A stretch of DNA of 64,000 nt, taken from contig BRXU01000020.1 of assembly GCA_030267565.1 (NCBI GenBank), forward strand, positions 1,877,501 to 1,941,500, in the 5' to 3' direction. Below, in pieces: positions 1 through 11,380 of the stretch. Under the pieces are notes generated by a model. The model ran no database searches and had not been told where the DNA came from. It was given only the letters and a program-made list of their open reading frames with translations. Position 1 is the first letter of the stretch. Each line of letters starts with the position of its first letter. The position numbers were made by a program, and so were the translations under genes. The stretch is from Pleodorina starrii. Its lineage: Eukaryota > Chlorophyta > Chlorophyceae > Chlamydomonadales > Volvocaceae.

Positions 1-974
1 GCGTGTGTATGTGTTTGTGTCATGAAATGTCTCAGCTGTCAACTGCACGTCTCATTGCCGCATCCTGCCCCCGTGTTGGATGATACCGTCAGCGCTAATG
101 GTATTGCTAGCGAACACGTTCCAGCTGGCTTACAACTTCTAATCGTCCACCTTTTGTGCGCATTGCTGAAGGCCTTCCCAAGCATGTAACAAACACACAC
201 ACACACAAACCCATCTGGATACGGTACGGCGCCTCGTACCCCGTACGCCTCGTACCCCCGCTACCTCCCCATCCCTAAATGATACCGGTAGCAGCCTTTG
301 GGTCCACTGTAAAACGGCTTATTCATTCAAATATAAGTATTATTCATTCTAATATAAATATTACTCATTCAAAGTACTACCAAAGCCTGCTCATAACACG
401 CAGTGAGCTGTCCACGTACGTAGCTAGGTAAGGGTGCGAATGGAAGGGCACTCGACTACTGCGAATCTATCCCGCGCCCTTCCCATCTTACGTACTACTG
501 ACCCCAGCGGAATAGCTACCGTAATCATCCAACGCATGCGCCGATCCGCACAGGGAAATGAAACGCACTGGCGGTCTGGCCTGCTGGCACGGAGCGACGA
601 CCGGGCGTTTGGAGAAAAACACGACCGCCAAGATGCCACAACCCATGCGCAACCACGCACGCGCGTCGCAGGGTCATCAGAACGAAGCACCCCATTGTAA
701 GGCACACGAGCGACGGCAGCTCGCTCGGCCCCGCTGCCCGCTCCCTTCCCTTTCCTCCTCCCCCCACAGCCCCACTCGACCATTCCTTGCTGCGAGCGCG
801 CCCGTCCCCTCTCAGTGCGTGATGGTGACCATGTCAGCGCCCCGAAACCAAACCAACAACGAAGCACGCACTCGAGCACGAACTTCCGGTACCGTACTTC
901 CCAGCCACACGCAAGGCAAATGACACTAACTCCGCCGCAGCAGCTACCGTAGCCCGCACGCTACGCGCGCTCGT

Positions 975-1135
975 GCTCACACACGTGCCCACGTGCCCTC
1001 GGGCCCACGTGCCCTCGTGCCCACGTGCCCACGCAGCATTTCCAGCAGCCGGTGGAGCGAACGCACGCGCACACGTGCCCACGCAGCAACTCTAGCTGGT
1101 GAAGGCAAGCCAGGCAGCATCTCCAGCAGCCGGGG
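975..1135. repeat. GCCCACGT-type minisatellite
   Basis: Degenerate tandem copies of a GTGCCCACGTGCCC-like unit run from about 975 to 1030 and recur near 1073. A CAGCA..TCCAGCAGCCGG..GAGCGAA segment is repeated at about 1034 and 1111. The flanks (1-1277) show no convincing exon. The CATGTAAC plus CA-repeat string at 184-208 resembles the 3' tail of the LINE at 60.4 kb, but it is too short to call. Confidence 0.5.
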
Positions 1136-1277
1136 GAGCGAAGCAGGCAATCCGGGCAGAGCCGCATACGACCACTCAGACACAAGACGCACAGACGCAG
1201 CCACCCTTCAGATAGACACACACACACAGGCAGGCAGGCAGGCAAGCTAGGCAGAGCCTACATACACGTACCGCCAC

Positions 1278-4125
1278 TCAGACGACGCTAATGGAGGCGC
1301 TGGGGCAGCAACTGCCGCTGTACACCAGGTTCACGGAGCAGGTTCCGCTTCCCAAACAGAAGTCCCGCAGGGAGCTGTACGGCACGTCCAGGCACAGCTT
1401 GGCCCTGCCCCTGGCCGACAGGTCCCTGGTGTCCGGCGCGGCCCACTCGCGCGGGAACTGAACCGCCAGAAGGTTGGGGGCATTATTGGGCACCGACGTG
1501 GAGCCCGCAGCAGGCTGCGACCAAGGGTATCTGTCGCTCAGGGAGACGGCCGCGTCGGATAGGAACCGCAAAAACGCGTACCTGCTTCGCATGTAGGACC
1601 CGTTGGCGAAGAGGATGAGGCCCGTCAAAGTGGTATCGCCGTTGCAGTCCTGGCAGCAGGGAGGGAAAAGCGGGCGGCCGCGCGCCGCGGGTGCAGAGAG
1701 CGGATTGAGCAGGCAGGCGGGCAGGCGGGCAGGCAGGCAGGCGGGCAGGACGTGCAGGCAGAGCGCCCGGAAAAGGCGCAGGGCTAGCTGAGGGTCGGCA
1801 AGGCGTGACTGGCGAAGTGGTTGGCGAGGTGGCTGGCGAGGTGCGTGGTTGGCTGGGCGGAGGATGGAATGGGCACGCAGCAGCAGATAGACCGAAGCAT
1901 GCCGAACGTACGGCCGGCCGGCCATATACGGTATCCCTTAAGCTCTGAGTTGCTGCGAGCGCCGCCGCGCGTAACCGTGTCGAATTGTGTCGAGCGTGCG
2001 TTTGTCGAGCGTGCGCACAGGCTGTGCGCGTGCAGGCTCCACCAAACCAACGGCCGACTCTATCTATTCAGGCAGCTTCCCCCCGGATCAATACCGGTAA
2101 CTCGCAAAGTAGCTACTCGCACAGCTCGCTTACATTCCCGGGGGCAGCTTGCGTCAGGGCATCTAGCTGGAAACAGGTGAAGCCGTACAACATGATGCCC
2201 CTATACGAGATGTTCTCCGCCTGCGTGGGTCGGGAATGGGCAAGTAAGGTCGGATGTGTCGCCAAGTGGACGGGCCGGAAAGGCGGACTGGGTACAGTAG
2301 ACATGACAGGATTGAGGGCGGGCAGGTGCCCAGGTGGCCGGGCAATGCTCTCGGTGCGGCTGTGCTAACGTTGCGCCGCCGCTGGCTAGCAGCCCGGCAC
2401 ACAGCGCGATGCAACGTATTAGGACCCTGTCCATGCGGCCAAGCAAACTCTGCCGTCCGTCGACAACAGTAGTGTGTACAGTCTGGTGACGCCGGGACCA
2501 CTGAATGTGCCGTCCATAGCGGCACATACAGCAGGCACTCTTGCTTGTGGATGCAGATAGCTGTGCTAGTCCGCCCCTCCCCGGCAGCAGATGGACACAC
2601 GCGCGCGTCAAACTCAGAAAGCAGCTGGGGCGCCGCCGATGCGGACCTGTGCGTGTGTGTGCGTGTGCACGTGCGCGTGGGCCAGGTATCACGAAGGCCG
2701 GCTGGCTGGCTGGCAGGTGGGCAGGCATTACGGGAAGGCGCAAGGTCATGCATCGCATCCGCCGCCACCCAACGCACGGCGCGCACAGCCCTCACCGCCG
2801 CTGCTTTTAGCTGGAAGGGCCCCGTCGCGTTGACGGCGTTGACATAGCACGGTGTCCCGAGGGGCGGCGGCGGCGGCGACGGCCGAGGAGACGGCGGCGG
2901 CGACGGCCGAGGAGACGGCGGCCGGCGCGGCGGCGGCGACGGCCGAGACGACGGCGGCGGCGGCGGCGGCGGCACCGCTGCCGCCGCCGGCGAGCAAGCG
3001 TCGGCGGCGACCACCGGGCACGGCGCCGGGCCCGAGATGTTGGCTCGCAGTCGCCAGTTGGCGCAGGAAGGCTGCGGCAGCAGGTTGTCCCTTATCGTCC
3101 GCAGGACACCCTGAGTGACATTGGGGGCCGCTGCCCCGCTGATGATGCTGGCGGCAAAGTCGATGCAGGCCCGGGCCTCAGTGGAGGAGCACCTGGTGGT
3201 CCACTGCTGCGGCGTGGTCAGGATCCCCCGGCCAGCAAAGTAGTCATTGGCCTTTCTGGTAGCGGTTAGCAGTTGGTTGGGGCAGTACTGCGTGGCCTGG
3301 CCGCCCGAGTCAGCGTTGACCGTTGTCAGCGAGAAGCACAGCGTGCACTGCGTCACCGCTGGCGGCGGCGGGCTGGGCGGCGGCGGGCTGGGTGGCGGTG
3401 ACGGCGGGCGAGGCGGCGGCGGGGGGTGTGGAGGGGGTGAGGGCGGCGGCGGCTGTGGAGGCGACGGCGGGAGAAGCAGCGAGGTGGAGGTTTCGTAGCA
3501 GTCCCCCGAAGAGTCGATTAGAGTCACGGGGCAGGTGCTGCGCTGCTGCTTCGCCCGCTTTTCCACGGAGCCGCAAAAGCTCGCAGACGAGATGCAGTCT
3601 GCGTCCTTCAGCTGCAGGCACAGGCGCGCGCCGCGCTTGGCGGCGCTCCTGAATCCAAGGCCCGTAAGCTGTAGGACGGGGCCCCTTGTGGCCGCCGCCG
3701 CGTCGCAGCCAGTGAGCCTGGCGCCCACTTCGACTTGTTGGCTGTCCAAGATGAGAGTCGCGGACGCCCGAGCGCGTGCGTTGCAGCAGGCCGAACCTGC
3801 GGGATCGGGAGAGAAGCTGAACGGGCGCTGCAGGGCTCTACGATGGCGTGTGGTTCTACGGTTCCGGATCCGCCCCGGTTTTGCATTGGCTTACCCAGTG
3901 TTATGTTCATGGCATCCAGTACTGGGCAGCCGCCAGCAGGTCCGTTACACTCGGCCGGGTCGGACGTGAGCGTCAGACAGAAGCTCCCTCGGCCGCGAGG
4001 TGTGATGTCCCGCTTGACACGAAACTGACTGTTGGCTGCGCTGAGACATTTGGACGATTTGGCCAACGCGAGCGCCGGAAAGAGGAGGCCCCTACGAACG
4101 CAACACACCACATGCGCGGGCGGGC
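1278..4125 (-). CDS. pherophorin-like extracellular matrix glycoprotein (5' end unresolved)
   Basis: Exons read on the minus strand: about 4125-3895, 3733-2796, 2220-2134 and 1649-1278. All junctions are GT-AG and phases agree (1, 0, 0). The product has an N-terminal cysteine-rich domain (CLTLTSDPAEC, FCGSVEKR), a first SPPPSPPPP hydroxyproline-rich rod, a cysteine-rich domain, a second short [13 protein letters not shown] rod, and a C-terminal cysteine-rich domain ending LCLDVPYSS..CSVNLVYSGSCCP. Globular DUF3707-type domains separated by polyproline rods are the hallmark of pherophorins, secreted building blocks of the volvocalean cell wall or extracellular matrix. Three globular domains rather than the usual two is somewhat unusual. 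The signal-peptide exon was not found: the open frame upstream of 4125 has no convincing ATG, so the start lies in an unseen exon. Family call is confident; the exact 5' boundary is not. Confidence 0.8.
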
Positions 4126-4492
4126 GGGATGTCCTGCCGAATTCCCTGTACGTACTTCCAGTACACAATACTGTCCATGAATGCAACCCACCATACGAGG
4201 ACAGTTGCCAATAATGGACGCAGGTACAGCGCCACGCGCAAAGTCCGCGTCATGACGCCTTACTTCAGTGTTAGCAGTATTTAATGCAGCTTCTCCTTCT
4301 CACAGCTCATGAGGTGTTCTTAAACCGGCATCGCCCACAGCTTTAATCCTCAGCCTAAATTTTGTTCTCCGCCACCCTGCATATACACAGTATCCGACGC
4401 GCCCATACTTTATCAGTTTGCCTGTCGTACTTCCGCCCGCCGGCAATCGATTCCGTACGTTTGCCCGCGCCAATGACTAACCCAAGGGGCTC

Positions 4493-4800
4493 AACGGGAC
4501 GCCCCTTCCTCAACGGGATAGATGGCCCTTCCTAAACGGGATGCCTCCTTCCTTCCTTCCAGCTCCTCTGTAATTAAGTAATTCCTTCCTAAACGGGATG
4601 CCTCCTTCCTGATAATAAATAAATTGTAATTAATTGAAATCCTGGTCTAAATGTTCTATTAACATGCATTAGACCCGCAGAGTCGTGCGATCGCACTATG
4701 TAGCTGCTATCCAGCTCCTCTGCAACAAGTTAACCCCCTTCCTCAACGGGACGCGCATGCCGTGCCCCTTCCTAAACGGGATGCCCCTTCCCAGCGTGGG
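4493..4800. repeat. interspersed CTTCCTAAACGGGATGCC repeats
   Basis: The motif CCTTCCT(A/C)AACGGGA(T/C)GCC occurs about seven times, in two clusters (4493-4610 and 4738-4795), separated by AT-rich sequence. It behaves as a degenerate minisatellite with no coding content. Confidence 0.6.
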
Positions 4801-4940
4801 ATCCCTTTCCAATGAGGCGATTTCGCCGGTGATTTGGTTAGTGGCCTGGTCTAGATGTTTTATTGAACATGCATCAGACCCACAGAGTCTTGCGTGCGAT
4901 CGCACTACTATGTAGCTGCTATCCAGCTCCTCTGTAATTC
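4640..4940. repeat. 208-bp spaced duplication
   Basis: A segment containing GGTCTAAATGTT, CATGCATTAGACCC, GTGCGATCGCACTA and TAGCTGCTATCCAGCTCCTCT at 4643-4724 is repeated with few changes at 4851-4935. A third partial copy (GCTGTTATCCAGCTCCTCT) sits at 13322-13340, next to the TTAA array. This suggests a dispersed element rather than a simple local duplication. Confidence 0.65.
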
Positions 4941-5338
4941 AGTGAAGTGCTGCGCTCTGGCTCACATGGAGTGCTGTGCTGCGGCCACGTACTTTGCTGG
5001 TCTGTTTTGCGGCCGGGCAGACGGTACTATCTACATATCACAGACCAGCCACCGCATTATCCCCAACACCGATATTCTGTGAAGCCCAAGTTCTCCTACG
5101 CCTGATCTTGTTTTGTGCTGGCGGGCGCACAAACCCTACCCTCCTTTCACTTCTAGCCTCTTCCAACTGCCACTGAACGCTCGAGCTGTGGCCTTACGTT
5201 ATCACATGCCACATTTCACAGGATGGGGGCGGGGGTGCAATAAACGAGCCGCCACACTCATCCTGCTGCACAGGTGATTGAAGCCGTACAACCCAAAAAA
5301 AGCTCTGTAGCTCCAACCGAGTTCCATTCCGGTAGGGT

Positions 5339-5354
5339 GGTGTTGAGAAACACC
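5339..5354 (-). terminator. histone-type 3' stem-loop of H3
   Basis: Read on the minus strand, GGTGTT-TCTC-AACACC is a perfect 6-bp stem with a 4-nt loop, 45 nt after the H3 stop codon. The geometry matches the 3' processing stem-loop of replication-dependent histone mRNAs. An identical element follows H4. Confidence 0.85.
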
Positions 5355-5398
5355 GGTTTTTGTGGAGGCGGTCGCACGAGTGTGCGCATGAGAGGCGC

Positions 5399-6551
<1,153 letters not shown>

Positions 6552-6603
6552 GCGCCTTATGGGCGCTCCAAAGTGGTGCCTCGCTTGGCGCTTCATCAAA
6601 CCC

Positions 6604-6619
6604 GGTGTTTCTCAACACC
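6604..6619 (+). terminator. histone-type 3' stem-loop of H4
   Basis: GGTGTT-TCTC-AACACC forms a perfect 6-bp stem and 4-nt loop. It is identical on its coding strand to the H3 stem-loop at 5354-5339. Confidence 0.88.
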
Positions 6620-7286
6620 ACCTTTCAATCTTGGATCGCTCGTCCGTCTCTGTTACGTTGTACTCCGGCATGGCCCCCTGTCAGTCAACGCAAACCAACC
6701 CAAGATTCGCGAGGGTTCGCGTGAACGAAGCTACACCTGTCGGAGCCTTGCTCATGCCCCCTCATCCCCACCCTATCTGATCCCCCCCCTCCCCAATCTC
6801 CCAGCTGCGCGCCCTTCTTGCCGCCCTCCATTCCGATGTTGTTTGTGTGTGTGTGGACACCCGTCATTTCCCGTGCGCGACGGGGGGGGAGGGTGGGTGG
6901 GTGTGCGACGAGGCGAGGCAAGGGTAGGGGTCGCGGCGGAAAATGATGAGCCGCGGCGACCATCAACGCGAGGATGAAACCCCCTGGCAGGGATTGGGGG
7001 GACACCACACACGCGCTGTTTGCATTGCAACTCCCCTCTTCGACCGCGCTCTCGACGGGCTGGGTGCCTGCCCCTGTCCTGGCTTTCTAAGCAGAAAGAG
7101 CTCCCACACCACTATGCCCGTGTTGCGCCACCTCATGCGGTTTTCATTTAGCCTGGATGTCGCGTTACATGCCGACGCCTCCCACCGCTAGCCCCGCCCG
7201 CCGCTGGCTCTTAACCTCCCCCCCCCCCGCACCCCGCCGTCTCCTTCTCCGCTGCGAAATTCTCTTTATACCCCCCACGAGGGTCC

Positions 7287-7385
7287 GACAACGACAACCC
7301 ACAACGAACGACAACGACAACCCACAACGAACGACAACGACAACCCACAACGTCCGACAACGACAACCCACAACGAACGACAAGT
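7287..7385. repeat. 23-bp minisatellite (CGACAACGACAACCCACAACGAA)
   Basis: About four head-to-tail copies of a 23-bp A/C-rich unit, with one unit carrying GTC in place of GAA. Any open frame through it is low complexity (TTT/DND type). Confidence 0.75.
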
Positions 7386-8859
7386 CCCGGCACACACACC
7401 GAGGGCTGGACACCCGGGTCTCACTCTCGCTTAGCCTCTCATACAGAAAGAAAAAGGGCACTGTGGACGGTCGTCTGTTGTCAGCCACCGACGACTCACC
7501 CCGGGGGAATTATGCCCCCAAGTTGGGCGTCTGGTGCTCTTTCCTCTCCCCCCCCAAAAAAGCGGCTCCGCTCCTTCCTGCCTATAGGTGGTTGTTGCCG
7601 GTGCCGTCTGGCCAATGCAACTCCCCTTCAACGCGCTTGACGGGCTGGGTGCCTGGCCTTGCCCTGGCTCTCTAGGATGCGAGAGTTACAATGAGGAACC
7701 ACTAGGGTCCTGCCCTGGCTCTCCAGGTTCTGGGTGGTTGTTGCCGGTGCCGTCTAGCTCTAGCCTATGCCGGGTTGTCTTGGCCTTGGCCGGCTTGGCA
7801 TTGGCCGGTTTCGTTGCGCCTTCTCCTTCCTTCCACCCTGGTCGCGCGTGTCCGTTCGCTGCAGTCAGCGCTCGGCCCTCGGCACTAGCCTCATCCGGGA
7901 ATAGCGGGAACGGACGCCCGGGGGGGGGGGGCTGTTGGAACTAGCGCGGGCTCGGACCCCGGACCTCGGATCTCGGAGCTCGGAAGGCGACAACACGTGG
8001 ATCTACGGGTACCGCTACCCGCAGCGCCGCCGACCGACCAGATAGAGGAACTTAGGGTTTGTTGTGGTTGTTACCGTTACCGCTTACCGGTACACAGTGG
8101 ACGTTACCGTTACCGGTACACGGTGGGCTCCAGGGTAGGTCCAGCAGGCCCGTGGAACGTCAGACGATGGAGGGGAGCCAGCTGGCAAGCTGGCAAGCTG
8201 GCCTTGTACTGCAGCTAGCTATAGCGGACGGAGGCAACCGTCCGGGGCGACCAGGAAGGAATGAAGGAATGAAGGAAGGCAAGTAGGCAACCGAGCAACG
8301 AACTTTGTGTGGGATTGGCGGTGAGGAACTGGAGCTAGCTGGGGTTTCCCCAGTGGTTGGATGGTTAGGCCCCCAAACCTACACCGGTACTTTCTTCCTG
8401 GTGACGCCGCCGATCTGTTCTAAACACATAAAATTATTTGTTTCCCGAAGTAGAACCTCGGTCTCCTGGAAACGGTCGTCAATGCTGAGCGGCGCCATTT
8501 CGTCGCTACTCCAGGAACTCACCCATTGCGCAATCGATGTGTCAATCAATCGGCTGACCACGCGCGTACCGGGCGCACTTGGAGGCAGGCAGTGACAGCC
8601 CGAGCACGCTTGTGGGCGCCGGCAAGGCGGGGCGGGGTGGGGCTGCCTTGCCGCTGGCTTGGGGGTGTGCTTTATTTGCCGGAAGGCGCGCGGGCTCGAA
8701 GCTTACATACCAACATACAGGCAAGGGTTGCTGGTTGTGACTGGCCGCCGCGGTGTACTAAGAGCGTCAGAGGACGCGGACGTGGGCGCGCGCGTGCTCA
8801 CCCTGTTTGGCCCTATCCAAGAATCCACCCCCAGCCCCCACGGGTCCGTCCTACGCTCC

Positions 8860-9060
8860 CAGTGAGGCGCTGTCTGGACCTGTCTGGATGGCATGGCGCA
8901 TGGAATGGCTGGGACCCTGCCTGCAACTGGCCTCACCGCAACTCAATTGTGCCTTTTGAATGCATGTTGTTAGTAATCTTCTTCTCCTAACAATGCGTTG
9001 GCTCGCCCCCATAGGGGCGAGAGCCTTAGCGGTCGGTAACAAACGGTCACGCACAACGGT
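8860..9060 (+). mobile_element. degenerate 3' end of a LINE
   Basis: The frame reading NWPHRNSIVPF at about 8925-8960 matches IWAHRNSMVPF, the C-terminal end of the LINE protein at 59.9-60.3 kb. It is followed by a similar CTTCTCCT..GCG..GTAACAAAC 3' tail. Upstream frames are broken. This is a 5'-truncated, inactive copy. Confidence 0.55.
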
Positions 9061-9294
9061 GCAAAGTTGAGTATGGGTGTAACGGTAAACAGGTCCTATG
9101 TACCATAGAGTGGTCCTTTACCGTTACAGAGGTCCTATGTACGTATAGGGCGTATATAAATGGAGACATTATGTAGAGGTTGGGATGGTAGAATGAGACT
9201 TCGACGGATGTGCTGGTCACGACAATCACGGATCGTACGATGTGTGTATGAAAGTGTCGGCTACATGATATAAGGGGCGAGCCGCAGTTGCTGC

Positions 9295-9425
9295 GTAGCA
9301 GACGGTTTCTAATTAATGTTGCTCTTGTAGGCGTTCTGTTAACCCTTGGGGCCCTTTGGCTCGTACGGACGGATGTTCGTTCGTGAATGGGGGTTACGCG
9401 GCCCAAAACCTTGTAACCCATTACA
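9295..9425 (+). mobile_element. LINE 3'-UTR fragment
   Basis: TAGGCGTTCTGTTAACCCTT, GGGGCCCTTTGGCTCGTACGG and CCAAAACCTTGTAACCC align in order with the 3' UTR of the LINE at 60355-60447. No coding sequence remains. Confidence 0.5.
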
Positions 9426-10691
9426 TATGTATGATGATAACTGATCGCGGCCCGTCGTCTCAGCGTGATGGTTTCTTTTGATTTCCTCCAAAAGATTATT
9501 ATAGTTTCATCCCAATATTGCAGGCATGGCATGAGTCATGCAAAAACTCGATTTGCGCCGAATCGATTTGCGCCAGTGCGGCGGGCAGGGGCGGGCAAGC
9601 AAATAAATTCGGCAAATAATTCGGCTGTCACGTGATTCGAGCAGGTTACGATACGGAGGAAATTAAAACAGTTGCTGGCGCGCAGGCGTGGCGCGGGGCC
9701 TTCCAGTGTGGTTATAGTTTGCTCTATCGTTTGCTCTGCCGTCGCAACCGATGTCAGCGATTGCAAGCAGGTAGTGCACGTGCGTGCGTGCGTGGGAGAG
9801 GTGCGGGCGGGCCGTCCGTGCCGTTCTTGCATGGGGGTAAGAGCACACACAGCCCGCCCGACAGCCGCACGTCGGGCTGCTCGCACTTTGCTTTTCCAGG
9901 CGGCGGTGTAGAAAGTGTCTGCCTGCAGCGTGAAAACACGAGGCTCAATGCAAATGGCATTGCAGGTAAGCCGCTGCGGCGACGCATCACGGCCGCAGTG
10001 CGTGTGAGGCATGCTGTAAATTGTTAGGCACGGAGGGCACGAGTCAACGGATGTCCTCGCAGCAGGTGATGTGACGAAAAAGGCGCCTTTTTGTAAATAT
10101 TGTGACTTCCATGAAGGCAGGTCGCGTGAGCGCTTTCGCACACTGGACACTGCCATGTCCGGTGTACGTAAGCGCTCACACAACCGCAGTTGCAAACTTA
10201 AAAATATACGAAATTATATAACATGTATTGTGCTATAATAACATGCATGTTGGTGCCTGTGCATACTTAATGCACAAGTAATGAGTCATTAACGTTACGG
10301 GCGTACAACACCTGGCGGGCGTTACATGTATGGTAACTGGGGGCATTTGTCAGATCCCCTCTTACGCTTCAGCGCATCCTACTACTTCGAGCTTCATACA
10401 CCGCGACTGTGGATTAAGGAGGAAAACGGGCTGCTGAGAGCGCCCTTTGGGCATACCTTTTGCACCGGCCGATTGGGCGGTACGACGACTTGTGAGTTAT
10501 ACTGACTAGCTGCCATTGATATATGACATATATAAGATCCATACTCACCAAACGCCTTGTTCACGCCCTCTCGAAACAGCACGGGAACATCGCTCGTAGC
10601 CGGCGCACATACTACCGTAACACCGAATGCCGTTTCTGTCAACAATCTGACCTACATTGTTCAAATCAAGCGACAAGACTGAGATAGAGGC

Positions 10692-11103
10692 ATGGCACAC
10701 TCTCCGAAGGCCTTGGCGGTGGTCCTGGTGGCGCTGGGCATCGCTTCGTTTGCAGCTGAAGGTGAGCACGGGATGGCGTTGGGTCCTGTTTTATAGCTTC
10801 AAGCGATGTTACAGGCGCTTCATTTTGCGCCCATGCAAATCAGACAGCCCACTTTTGGGACGCGAACTCAACGGAAGCGCCTCCCTACCACCGCTCATGC
10901 ATTCTCCTGCGTAACTACTGCTGACGTGCGATTTTACGTCGGCACTAGGACCACGGGGAAGGGCGCCGCGCCAAGCCAGTGTGGTTCCTGATCAAGTGTC
11001 GCGAGCCCCGGCTGGTTGCGAACAGGAGGGCGGGTGGCAGACTGCTGGCAGTCGATAGGAGCGGTTGGTTGGGTAGCTCGTCAGCTGGTCGACCCTGCTG
11101 CGT

Positions 11104-11152
<49 letters not shown>

Positions 11153-11325
11153 GCTGCTATATATATATATATGCTGCGTAAAACATATGCTGCGTACATA
11201 TATATATATATATATAGGGTTTATATATATATGCTGCGTAAAACATATATATATATATATCATCGCCTTTAGTTTATGTATGTATATTTACATATATATG
11301 TATGTATATATATATGTGTATATTT

Positions 11326-11380
<55 letters not shown>

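Larger units (their letters stand above)
4126..5338. other. gene-free interval between pherophorin and H3
   Basis: No credible exon was seen on either strand. The interval holds the CTTCCTAAACGGGATGCC minisatellite and the 208-bp duplication annotated separately. A signal-peptide exon for the minus-strand pherophorin gene could be hidden here. Confidence 0.5.
6620..10691. other. gene-poor interval with repeats and LINE relics
   Basis: No complete gene was found. A 75-bp segment (TTGCAACTCCCCT..CGACGGGCTGGGTGCC) at 7022-7095 recurs at 7613-7690. A minisatellite lies at 7287-7385, and TTACCG-rich sequence at 8068-8120. Degenerate LINE 3' ends lie at about 8860-9060 and 9295-9425. A minus-strand frame at 8561-8379 looks mildly protein-like but is unrecognised. 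The last 100 bp before 10692 presumably hold the promoter of the next gene; no clear TATA box was seen. Confidence 0.5.

Noticed and set aside
10394..10769. Minus-strand exon with GTGAGTATGG donor near 10552
   Set aside because: The frame is short with no recognisable family, and it overlaps the promoter and first exon of the PAN/Apple gene; insufficient support.
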